A stretch of 6,178 bases of DNA from Chitinispirillaceae bacterium. GTDB taxonomy: Bacteria > Fibrobacterota > Chitinivibrionia > Chitinivibrionales > Chitinispirillaceae. Under the pieces are notes generated by a model. That model was not told where the DNA came from. It saw only the letters and a list, made by a program, of their open reading frames with translations, and did not search any database. Where the stretch lies: assembly GCA_016926315.1 (NCBI GenBank), contig JAFGOU010000177.1:1-6178 (forward strand). The letters are read 5' to 3'. The translations under genes and the position numbers were made by a program. Position 1 is the first letter of the stretch. The number at the start of each line of letters is the position of its first letter. Below, one piece after another: positions 1-6,178 of the stretch.

Positions 1-2463
1 CACGAAATCAATAGCCGAACTCCCGGAACTGACCTTTTCCCCGGGCGCAACGGTCTTGCCATACAGTTGGTAATCGACCAGATTCAAGGAGTTATCGACC
101 CATTTCCCTGCAACGCCGGTATTCGAAAAACCTCCGGACACGAGCCAGGCCGGCGCGGTACTCTGCCTCGTGCACATGACGAATACCTCGGCATTTTTCG
201 CAAGCCCCGGATTGGTTTTAAAGCTCAGCGTTGTTGGCGCGGCGCTTTGCCGCTTGGTTGCGATCCAGCGGGCGCCGGAAAGAATGCGGGGTAGGGTATC
301 AAAGGTGTTGTCGGCATTGCCGTCGCACTGGTAATAGACCGGCCAGTTGCTCTTTACGGGCATATTCACGAAAAAGGCGGGGTTATTCGCGTTACTCGAC
401 TCAAGCTCGGTAATCAAGGCCGAGGTGTCTGCCGGCGCATCTGGCGCCGTACCGGTAAAATACATGACAGCGGTATCCGAAGCTGTGGCGCCGTCGGTTG
501 CGACGACGACGTTTTTTCCACGGTCCAAGGCGTTTTCGAATAAAAAAACATCATGAATGACCGCTCCTCCAGACGGGTGCCTGTACGCTCCGTTTAAAAG
601 AGTTCCCCTGCTTGCTCCGTTCACGATAAGCGTTATGGACGGCCGGTTGGCGTAAACCTTGACGCTGCGCACCCCGGACCGGACATACCAGCATTTGCCG
701 CAAACAGCCACGAGCGGCAGCGCGGGACGGGCTTTAGCTTTCCAGAGATACGCGCAATCTTTAGGCATGCCACCGCAGGTAAACATTCCCTTCGTGTTAA
801 TTCCTTTATACTTGAAATCCGCCATATCGTACAGCAGCCAATGGGTATAGAACGGCACCATGATCGGGTTCGCGGTAAAGAGGTGCTCAAATTTGTATTC
901 GTTGACAAGGGCCTGATACTCTTCGGGCTCCCACTGATTCACGGTCCAGGAGAGCAACCGGTAATCCTGGTGCGAGGTTACGACACCCCCTGCGCCGCTT
1001 TCGGAAATCCAATTCTTACCGGCGGGGAAATCCTGGATCGCGCCCGAATACCAGCCTTGGTAAATGTTGTGAAAAATATAATCGCAACCCAAAGGGTTCT
1101 GACCGCTTGAGGCGTAGGTGACGGGCCGGGTACTGTCCGTTGCCCTGATCACCGTTGCAAGGCGGTAAACATTAGAATTGTTGTAATCCTCGTTGCCTGC
1201 ACACCAGAATATCACCGAGGGGTGGTTGAAACCCTGTTTCACCATCTCGCGGGCATTGTTGTCCCGGTCTTCGTTTACCAGATAGGTGCTGTTCTGGTAC
1301 AGGCCTGTTTCGACCATGACCGCGATACCGAGCCGGTCAGCGCAATCGAGCGCAAAGGAAGAGTGGGGATAGTGTACCAGCCGGATGAAATTCATACCCA
1401 GCTCCTGCGCTTCATGGAACTGCCTTTGTATCGACAAGGTATCAATAGCCGCACCTTGATATTCGTTCTCTGCATGCAGGCATGCGCCACGCAGCGGCTT
1501 TGGGGTTCCGTTCATCGAGAATGTGGAGGTTGTCAGCGAATAATACCGGAATCCGGTCCTTCCCTCGACAGCATCGATAACGATGTCTCCATCAAGCACC
1601 AGGGTGACGATCCGGTAGAGATAGGGGGCGCCGATGTTCCAGAGAACTGGACCGCTGATGGAACCTGTTGCATCCGTGCTGTCGCGACTACCTGCCGGAA
1701 CCGCGATCGCTTTCTCGATCGTTGACAATAGAACGCCTGAGCTGTCATATGCGCAATGCCGAACCGTCAGCGACTTGGCGCCAGAACTGCTATTGCGTAT
1801 CATCGTCTTGATCGATAATACCGCCTGTTCGGAACTCACCCTTTCCTGACGGATATATACGCCTGATGATGCGTGGTCCATCGGATCGATACCGCATGCA
1901 CCTGTATACAGGATTTTTACGCTGCGAATAACCCCGCCATAATGAAGCCAGCCATTCCCGTTTGCAGGCAGGCCCAAATGGTTCTGGTTGTCCACCCTTA
2001 TGGCAAGAACATTGTCACCGTCGCGCCGCGCGTGCGTTGCGTCGAAAACAAACGCGGTATAACCGCCTTTGTGGTCGCCGAGACGGACACCATTTAAAAA
2101 CACTTCGGCATTGGCGTTAATCGCTCCGAAATGGCAATACATTCTCCTGCCGTTTGCCGTGTCACGGGGGGAGCCTGCGAATCGAGTCCTGTACCATGCG
2201 TTGGTATAGGTGGTGCGGACTTCTTTGGTGTTCCACGTGTGCGGAACACGCACGCTGCTCCATGAAGCGTCCGCGAAACCTGTCGCCTCCGCCCCGATAA
2301 GCGAGTTGCTCCCCATGAATTTCCATTCATTGCTGCTGATGTCAAGCCATGTTCGTTGGGTGGAAGGCTGGGTCCCTCCGGCAGAGGCATGGAACAACCC
2401 CAACAGTGATAATACCGCAACGAAATAGAGCCTGCAGTGGTTTTTCTTTTCAGCAGCAGCCAT
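1..2463 (-). CDS. Secreted glycoside hydrolase family 2 enzyme (beta-galactosidase-like), 3' end outside window
   Basis: Reading from an ATG at 2463, the frame stays open for 821 codons to the left edge, so the C-terminus is missing. Residues 1-28 form a signal peptide: a basic start (EKKNHCR), a hydrophobic stretch, and a likely cut after HASA. A GH2 sugar-binding jelly-roll domain follows (about 38-190, with VPHTWN, the VFLNG strand and GWLHYGGVIR), then an Ig-like domain (about 200-310) and the catalytic TIM barrel (about 315-580). Barrel landmarks are RGACLHAE, the RLVHYPHS motif (His364, His367), NHPSVIFWCAGNE with Glu425 as predicted acid/base, and WISESG with Glu488 as predicted nucleophile. 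GINTKGMF and MPKDCAYLWKA close the barrel. A further Ig-like domain (about 595-670, VKVYANRP and IVNGASRG) and an unrecognised region (about 680-821) follow. Its start lies 86 bases after the GH98 stop, so co-transcription is likely. Only a weak Shine-Dalgarno-like AAGGGA is present (2476-2481), 12 bases before the ATG. The family also includes mannosidases, glucuronidases and arabinofuranosidases, so the sugar specificity is inferred. Confidence 0.93.
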   Translation of the reverse strand, partial: MAAAEKKNHCRLYFVAVLSLLGLFHASAGGTQPSTQRTWLDISSNEWKFMGSNSLIGAEATGFADASWSSVRVPHTWNTKEVRTTYTNAWYRTRFAGSPRDTANGRRMYCHFGAINANAEVFLNGVRLGDHKGGYTAFVFDATHARRDGDNVLAIRVDNQNHLGLPANGNGWLHYGGVIRSVKILYTGACGIDPMDHASSGVYIRQERVSSEQAVLSIKTMIRNSSSGAKSLTVRHCAYDSSGVLLSTIEKAIAVPAGSRDSTDATGSISGPVLWNIGAPYLYRIVTLVLDGDIVIDAVEGRTGFRYYSLTTSTFSMNGTPKPLRGACLHAENEYQGAAIDTLSIQRQFHEAQELGMNFIRLVHYPHSSFALDCADRLGIAVMVETGLYQNSTYLVNEDRDNNAREMVKQGFNHPSVIFWCAGNEDYNNSNVYRLATVIRATDSTRPVTYASSGQNPLGCDYIFHNIYQGWYSGAIQDFPAGKNWISESGAGGVVTSHQDYRLLSWTVNQWEPEEYQALVNEYKFEHLFTANPIMVPFYTHWLLYDMADFKYKGINTKGMFTCGGMPKDCAYLWKAKARPALPLVAVCGKCWYVRSGVRSVKVYANRPSITLIVNGASRGTLLNGAYRHPSGGAVIHDVFLFENALDRGKNVVVATDGATASDTAVMYFTGTAPDAPADTSALITELESSNANNPAFFVNMPVKSNWPVYYQCDGNADNTFDTLPRILSGARWIATKRQSAAPTTLSFKTNPGLAKNAEVFVMCTRQSTAPAWLVSGGFSNTGVAGKWVDNSLNLVDYQLYGKTVAPGEKVSSGSSAIDFV

Positions 2464-2507
2464 TATAAAGGACTATCCCTTGTTTGGTTGAAACTCGACG
2501 TTCTGGC

Positions 2508-2528
2508 GTCCCGGTTTTACATCGGGAC
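2508..2528 (-). repeat. Small inverted repeat (hairpin) between the GH98 and GH2 genes
   Basis: On the coding strand GTCCCG and CGGGAC form a perfect 6-bp stem around a 9-base loop. It lies 21 bases past the GH98 stop and 44 bases before the GH2 start. No T-run follows, so it is not a standard intrinsic terminator. It could stabilise the upstream message or be chance. The rest of this 86-base spacer shows nothing else recognisable. Confidence 0.35.
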
Positions 2529-2549
2529 CCGGTCGTGCACGAAAACTGA

Positions 2550-5030
2550 TTATCTAGAGGCGCCCTTGATAACAGACCTCACAACCCTTGTTGTATTTTT
2601 CCCGGAAAGTACAACATAGTACAACCCCGCGCTGCCCTTGTTTTTGTCTAGCACGATCCGGGAACCGGCTTTTGCCATACTCCGAAAAACCCGCTTGCCA
2701 CTTACATCGAATAGCTCGACGCATACGTCTTCCCCCTCCGGCGCCCGAATGAATACGGCGAAACGATCGCCCGATGAAGCCGGTTTTATATTAACCGCAT
2801 AGCCTGCGCTAACATTCGTTTTTGCACGAGCAATGGAAGTCGCGGATGCGATAACGACAATGTTGTCTATATAGAAAGGGCTTGCCCCTGCGGCATTGGC
2901 CGCGAACTCGATGGTATTGCCGCCTGCATCAAGGGTGATATTTTGTTTGTTAAGGGACCAGTTACTGAGCGCCGCGGTCCTAATGAACAGGGGTGTCTCC
3001 GCCCTGGTGCCGTTTACATAAAGATCGATGGTACGCAGGTCCGCCCCGGTGACGGCATACCTGGTTTCAAGACCGTATACTCCTTTTTCAGAAACGGTTA
3101 CATAGGCCCGTGCTTTTGCACCGGCACTGGTCCCGAACCGCAGGTATCCCTGGCCGGTATAATTCCTCACCGCTTCGCCATATCCGCTGGTAACGTTTTG
3201 ATCGATGTTTTTATAATCGAAGCATTCTGCTTCATGCTGATACGGGCCTCTGAAAACCGGGGGGCGGGCGGGCGCCGTAATTCCGGACCTCGTATAGTTC
3301 GTCAAACGCCCGGTCGCGGTCCCGGTACAGCGCACCGAAATATCGAGCGGGCCGTTGTGCGGTACATTCAGTGTAAATACCCCGTTCGACCAGCTTTCCG
3401 TAATGGTGCCGGCTTGACCGCCAGCCCTGTCTTTATAGGAATACACTGGTCGCGAAGAGCTTCCATAAATTTTGATCACATCAGTTTTGAGGGCGGTAGC
3501 GGCGTTATCGTAATTGTTCAGATACAAGGTCACGCTATCTCGATATTCCTTGATGATTCCCGCGCTGTAGTGTGCATAGGAAAGTTCAAGTCGATCACAG
3601 CTGTTATATTTAAATGGAATTGACCCGTTGGCAACCTGCCCCGACTTGAACGGATTATAGGTCATCCAGCAATTCTCGTGTCGCCCAGCATATATATCGC
3701 CGGTATATTCCTGGGGAAACAGGGTGTTGAATTCGGTTACTTTGGCGGAGGTGGCGGGCCAGCGGGTGGAAAAGGCGGATTTATTCACTTTTACCTGGAA
3801 CGAATTGGCTGCGGCATCACCCAATTGATAGACGGTTGGAATGGCGGGATATCGGCCGGTTTTTTTAAACCACGTCAGATTGTCACGCATGGTCCCGTCC
3901 ATCGCATACAGTCCGTCAAACAGTGTTAAGGGCGCGCTGTATTTATCCCGATCATCCCCCGAAGTTACATCGTTAATGATCACCACCTTGGTACGATCGA
4001 TGACCTCCCTGCGGCTGAGGATACGGATCGTCCCATCCAGTATTTTGCGAAACAGGTCGATACTGATATTCACGAATTGCGGAAACATCCCCCATTGTCT
4101 CTCGGTATAACCATCGGATGTCTGGGCTGCGCTCAATTCCCGGAAGCACTGTTGCCAGATCAATTCAGGACCATCGATCACGGTTTCACCAGTTAAGGCC
4201 ACGTGTTCAACAACAGGCGCTATACCGGCGGCGACGGGAAACGCTTCGTCGGTGTAAGGATTCCATCCGCATTGATCGAAACGGATACCGTAATTGCCGC
4301 AATAGCCTGAAAGATACGTACCCAGACAGGTGCTCTCGATATCATAAAACCCGTATCGTGAAGTGTATTTCTCACACAAAATGAAATTCTCGGGAGACTC
4401 CTTGCATATGGCTGCAAAGGCAGGATTACGCTTCATCATGGCAACAGGATTTATCGACGCGGTATAATATGCTCCGCACCAGCTGACAACCAGATACCCG
4501 CCATATTTTTGGTTAAGTTTCATCAAATCGACAAAATGGGCGATTCGCCGCTCCCATGTATACGCAAAAATAAGGTTATCGCTGTACCCCCAGAATTGTT
4601 CAGCGTAATTAAAGCCTATGAAGTTGGGATAGTCCCTGAAAAATTCTTCGAAAATACCCATGGCGGTATCAGGGAATTGAGTGTACGAGCCGCTTGCACA
4701 TTGAATCATACACCACATTTGGTTTGCGGCACAGCTCCTGACCCATGATTTGGCGGTCTCGTAGCCGTATTCGACGGTTTTGAATCTGGTTGAATCATTA
4801 CTGACAGAAAGTGAGATGTTCATCACTGCATAGGGACGTATGTCCTCGGGGATCAAGTCGATAATCTTCTGAGGATCCGGCTTATTCCAGGTGTCGATGT
4901 GAACAAGCCACATGGGCTTTTCAGGAGAGATGGGGCGGCGTAACGTCGTTTGGCCATACGGCGTGCCGTGCATAACGAACAAAGACACTATAATGGCAAA
5001 TGCCCCGGTTATTGTACTGTGCTTCATCAT
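2550..5030 (-). CDS. Secreted GH98 endo-glycosidase with a C-terminal carbohydrate-binding module and a T9SS-type sorting domain
   Basis: This is a complete 826-residue protein. Residues 1-26 are a signal peptide (start MMKHSTIT, hydrophobic core, end near TPYGQ). The GH98 catalytic barrel spans about 34-360. It opens with PMWLVHIDTWNKPDPQKII, followed by RPYAVMNISLSVS, FIGFNYAEQFWGY with Glu144 as the likely acid, and YGIRFDQCGW and IDGPELIWQQ, whose Asp252 and Glu289 are candidates for the base. The stretch LFDGLYAMDG...WFKKTGRYPAIP (about 369-399) and the beta-rich region to about 585 fit the GH98 C-terminal domain. Residues about 597-727 resemble a CBM6/CBM35-like beta-sandwich (HEAE, GLETRYAV, LYVNG, NTIEF, FYIDNIVV). 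Residues about 745-826 resemble a T9SS type A sorting domain (VELFDVSGKRVFR, GLYYVVLSG). The enzyme cuts inside a polymer and should act at the cell surface or outside the cell. Characterised GH98 members are blood-group endo-beta-galactosidases or endo-xylanases. The GH115 neighbour favours xylan, which is inference. The first of two adjacent ATGs is chosen for its spacing from AGAAGG upstream. Confidence 0.95.
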   Translation of the reverse strand: MMKHSTITGAFAIIVSLFVMHGTPYGQTTLRRPISPEKPMWLVHIDTWNKPDPQKIIDLIPEDIRPYAVMNISLSVSNDSTRFKTVEYGYETAKSWVRSCAANQMWCMIQCASGSYTQFPDTAMGIFEEFFRDYPNFIGFNYAEQFWGYSDNLIFAYTWERRIAHFVDLMKLNQKYGGYLVVSWCGAYYTASINPVAMMKRNPAFAAICKESPENFILCEKYTSRYGFYDIESTCLGTYLSGYCGNYGIRFDQCGWNPYTDEAFPVAAGIAPVVEHVALTGETVIDGPELIWQQCFRELSAAQTSDGYTERQWGMFPQFVNISIDLFRKILDGTIRILSRREVIDRTKVVIINDVTSGDDRDKYSAPLTLFDGLYAMDGTMRDNLTWFKKTGRYPAIPTVYQLGDAAANSFQVKVNKSAFSTRWPATSAKVTEFNTLFPQEYTGDIYAGRHENCWMTYNPFKSGQVANGSIPFKYNSCDRLELSYAHYSAGIIKEYRDSVTLYLNNYDNAATALKTDVIKIYGSSSRPVYSYKDRAGGQAGTITESWSNGVFTLNVPHNGPLDISVRCTGTATGRLTNYTRSGITAPARPPVFRGPYQHEAECFDYKNIDQNVTSGYGEAVRNYTGQGYLRFGTSAGAKARAYVTVSEKGVYGLETRYAVTGADLRTIDLYVNGTRAETPLFIRTAALSNWSLNKQNITLDAGGNTIEFAANAAGASPFYIDNIVVIASATSIARAKTNVSAGYAVNIKPASSGDRFAVFIRAPEGEDVCVELFDVSGKRVFRSMAKAGSRIVLDKNKGSAGLYYVVLSGKNTTRVVRSVIKGASR

Positions 5031-5037
5031 GGGGACA

Positions 5038-5043
5038 CCTTCT
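5038..5043 (-). promoter_or_regulatory. Shine-Dalgarno sequence of the GH98 gene
   Basis: AGAAGG on the coding strand ends 7 bases before the ATG at 5030 and 10 bases before the second ATG at 5027. The first spacing is closer to the usual optimum, and both starts leave a good signal peptide. This is the clearest ribosome binding site in the window. Confidence 0.6.
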
Positions 5044-5215
5044 ATTGTGGTTGATTATGATGATAAAAAATCGTGGGTGCTTCGGCTCCGTTCCTTTTGT
5101 CAAAAAAGTTGCCGGCTCCATGAACAGGATCGGTAACGAACGGTCTGACATTCACGTGATAACCCCTTTTGAACTAATGAGATGGAGTAAAGACCGGTCA
5201 TTTGCTCGGAGCGCA

Positions 5216-5237
5216 GGTCGATATTTTTGAATCGACC
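5216..5237 (-). repeat. 7-bp perfect inverted repeat in the GH98 upstream region
   Basis: GGTCGAT and ATCGACC flank an 8-base AT-rich spacer. It lies 186 bases before the GH98 start. It could be a protein-binding operator or an RNA hairpin in a long leader. It has no T-run after it on the coding strand, so it is not an intrinsic terminator. Confidence 0.4.
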
Positions 5238-5280
5238 GTATTCAGATTGTTCCATTGGCAGTATCGCGATATAATATAAC

Positions 5281-5309
5281 AAAAAAAGAGGCAAAATACC
5301 GGCACCCTT
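5281..5309 (-). terminator. Possible weak intrinsic terminator after the GH115 gene
   Basis: On the coding strand AAGGG-T-GC pairs with GC-CTCTT around a 9-base loop, giving a 7-bp stem with one bulge and one G-U pair. The second arm runs into a T-run of seven (5287 down to 5281). It starts 68 bases after the GH115 stop. The stem is short and imperfect, so termination may be partial, letting some transcripts continue into GH98. Confidence 0.35.
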
Positions 5310-5327
5310 CATACGTCTATAATAATT

Positions 5328-5345
5328 TGTACTGTTTTGAGTACA
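5328..5345. promoter_or_regulatory. Operator-like palindrome TGTACT-N6-AGTACA
   Basis: A perfect 6-bp inverted repeat with a 6-base spacer lies 31 bases past the GH115 stop. On the coding strand it is directly followed by an AT-rich stretch containing TATTATAG. Half-sites of the TGT...ACA type are common in bacterial transcription-factor operators, so it may be a regulator site. A hairpin role or chance cannot be excluded, and no second copy was noticed in the window. Confidence 0.3.
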
Positions 5346-5376
5346 GGATTGTGCCTAAGATAATCCGCGAAGCGGC

Positions 5377-6178
5377 TCATCGTTTGAGCATGACAATATT
5401 CCCCCGTCGCTCCCCTTTGTCCCATACAATACGGTAAAAGTAAACGCCGGTTCCAAAGAGAGCTCGTGGTATCCTGGCCGTTCCCTCGGTCGCAACGGTT
5501 TGCCGGTGCATCAGCTGACCTCGCGCGTTATACAGCGAAAAATCGCAGGTCAATTCAAAAGGATTGAAGAACAGAAATTCTTTGCCGGAGCGGACGAGTC
5601 CGGGCCGGACGGCCCTTTGATCGGTCGCTGCGCCATGAACTGTTTTTACCGACCCTTGATTAACGAATGATTCCGGCGGCCCGAAATAAGACGCTTTCAT
5701 CCCGCCCAAGTCGATGACGATTTTATCGACCACGAGCCCCGGGTCCACCATCCAGACCTTTAAAACATGCTGGCCGCTCGTCGAAATGGATGTCGACGTG
5801 TTTCCTATCCTCGCTGCCTGCAGAACGCTGGCATCCCACGATCCGCCCACGTCGACGATCTGGGGCGTTCCGTTGTCGATAGCGACCGCGTACCGCATCA
5901 GCTCATCCCTTCCCACGCTCTGGTTGGGCAGGGAGTAGACCCGGATGTTCGCGCTGCCGGTGGTGAAAGTATAAAAATCGTATTCCATGACCGGCGAACT
6001 GCTCTGGAGGGTGGTGGCCGAGGTTATGGCGGCCAGGGTCGTCGGAAGCACCATGACAGCGTCGCCGGTGCGGCCAAGCCCGCCCACCTTCCGCCATCCG
6101 GCCGATTGACGGTCAATGGCGCGCGAAAAATGCTCGGCTTCCATGGCAATGTATTTGTTACTCTCCACAAATCCTTTA
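5377..6178 (-). CDS. GH115 alpha-glucuronidase, C-terminal part with T9SS-type sorting domain (5' end outside window)
   Basis: The frame enters from the right edge (KGFVESNKYIAMEAEH) and ends in TGA at 5377, giving 266 visible residues. A GTG at 6168 is an internal valine rather than a start: the codons before it are open, and a VE followed shortly by a (A/S)xEAEH motif is how the GH115 C-terminal domain normally begins. That domain covers nearly 170 residues, with WRKVGGLGRTGDAV, MEYDFYTFTTG, RYAVAIDNGTPQIVDV, HVLKVWMVDPGLVVDKIVID and the family hallmark SYFGPPES (5670-5693). GH115 enzymes remove (4-O-methyl-)glucuronic acid from xylan. Their catalytic residues lie upstream, outside the window, so activity cannot be judged here. 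After a linker, the last 65 or so residues (5380-5580) resemble a T9SS type A sorting domain (DFSLYNARGQLMHR, GTGVYFYRI, basic end MLKR), which implies export to the cell surface or the medium. The gene precedes GH98 on the same strand by 346 bases. Confidence 0.92.
   Translation of the reverse strand, partial: KGFVESNKYIAMEAEHFSRAIDRQSAGWRKVGGLGRTGDAVMVLPTTLAAITSATTLQSSSPVMEYDFYTFTTGSANIRVYSLPNQSVGRDELMRYAVAIDNGTPQIVDVGGSWDASVLQAARIGNTSTSISTSGQHVLKVWMVDPGLVVDKIVIDLGGMKASYFGPPESFVNQGSVKTVHGAATDQRAVRPGLVRSGKEFLFFNPFELTCDFSLYNARGQLMHRQTVATEGTARIPRALFGTGVYFYRIVWDKGERRGNIVMLKR

Larger units (their letters stand above)
5031..5376. other. 346-base non-coding spacer between the GH115 and GH98 genes
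   Basis: No convincing gene lies here. It holds three inverted repeats (5216-5237, 5281-5309, 5328-5345), the GH98 ribosome binding site, and AT-rich stretches around 5260-5330. I found no confident sigma-70 promoter. A TTGACA on the coding strand (5103 down to 5098) has no -10 box at 16-18 bases, and TATTAT-like boxes near 5270 and 5320 lack a good -35 partner. The length and structure contrast with the 86-base spacer after GH98 and suggest a regulatory leader or a new promoter for GH98-GH2. Confidence 0.6.

Noticed and set aside
1222..1725. 167-codon plus-strand reading frame
   Set aside because: It is antisense to the GH2 catalytic barrel and encodes nothing recognisable.
1..2463. Short minus-strand frames (such as 2094-2420, 1533-1748, 633-908) suggesting a broken or frameshifted gene
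   Set aside because: They are in other frames. The true frame from 2463 is continuously open through all GH2 domains, so there is no frameshift.
2460..2467. TATAAT on the minus strand just before GH2
   Set aside because: It overlaps the GH2 start codon, so it cannot serve as the -10 box for that gene.
2943..3623. 226-codon plus-strand reading frame
   Set aside because: It lies wholly antisense to the GH98 gene, its product is low-complexity in Gly, Arg and Ile with no domain, and the minus-strand frame is strongly supported by family motifs.
5098..5103. TTGACA on the minus strand as a -35 box for GH98
   Set aside because: No -10-like hexamer lies 16-18 bases downstream. The nearest AT-rich candidates (TATCAT, CATAAT) are more than 30 bases away.
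5152..5199. 8-bp palindromes TCACGTGA (5152-5159) and GACCGGTC (5192-5199)
   Set aside because: Short perfect palindromes of this size occur by chance and nothing links them to a known regulator.
5100..5312. 70-codon minus-strand reading frame in the spacer, starting MKGAGILPLFLLYYIAIL
   Set aside because: The hydrophobic start looks signal-like, but there is no Shine-Dalgarno sequence, the start overlaps the possible terminator hairpin, the rest shows no recognisable domain, and the frame is short enough to be chance.
6166..6168. GTG at 6168 as a start codon for a 263-residue protein
   Set aside because: The frame is open upstream to the window edge and the sequence is the C-terminal domain of a much larger GH115 protein, with no signal peptide or ribosome binding site at this point.

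Overview
All coding content lies on the minus strand. It is part of a gene cluster for secreted glycan-degrading enzymes. In transcription order (right to left) it holds the 3' end of a GH115 alpha-glucuronidase gene (5377-6178, entering from the right edge), a complete GH98 glycoside hydrolase gene (2550-5030), and a GH2 glycoside hydrolase gene with its start inside the window (1-2463) that runs off the left edge without a stop codon. No tRNA, rRNA, mobile element or CRISPR array was seen.

The organism looks like a Gram-negative polysaccharide degrader with a type IX secretion system (T9SS). Both gene ends visible here (GH115 and GH98) finish in a domain resembling the T9SS type A C-terminal sorting domain, and the GH98 and GH2 proteins begin with signal peptides. 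This pattern is known from Bacteroidota and Fibrobacterota. Roughly balanced base composition (judged by eye), a fair Shine-Dalgarno sequence before the GH98 gene and the absence of SusC/SusD genes lean towards Fibrobacterota or a relative, but this is an inference and a Bacteroidota origin is not excluded.

Layout: 1-2463 GH2 gene; 2464-2549 short spacer with one small hairpin; 2550-5030 GH98 gene; 5031-5376 a 346-base spacer with three inverted repeats, one followed by a T-run; 5377-6178 GH115 tail. The 346-base spacer may contain a partial terminator and a new promoter or leader, so GH98-GH2 could be a transcription unit separable from GH115.

The likely joint role is breakdown of a decorated glucurono(arabino)xylan. 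GH115 enzymes remove (4-O-methyl-)glucuronic acid from xylan. Some GH98 enzymes, notably from a Bacteroides ovatus xylan locus, are endo-xylanases rather than the better known blood-group endo-beta-galactosidases. The GH2 enzyme would remove a terminal sugar such as beta-galactose from side chains or oligosaccharides. The xylan assignment rests on family knowledge and neighbourhood, not on direct evidence for substrate.
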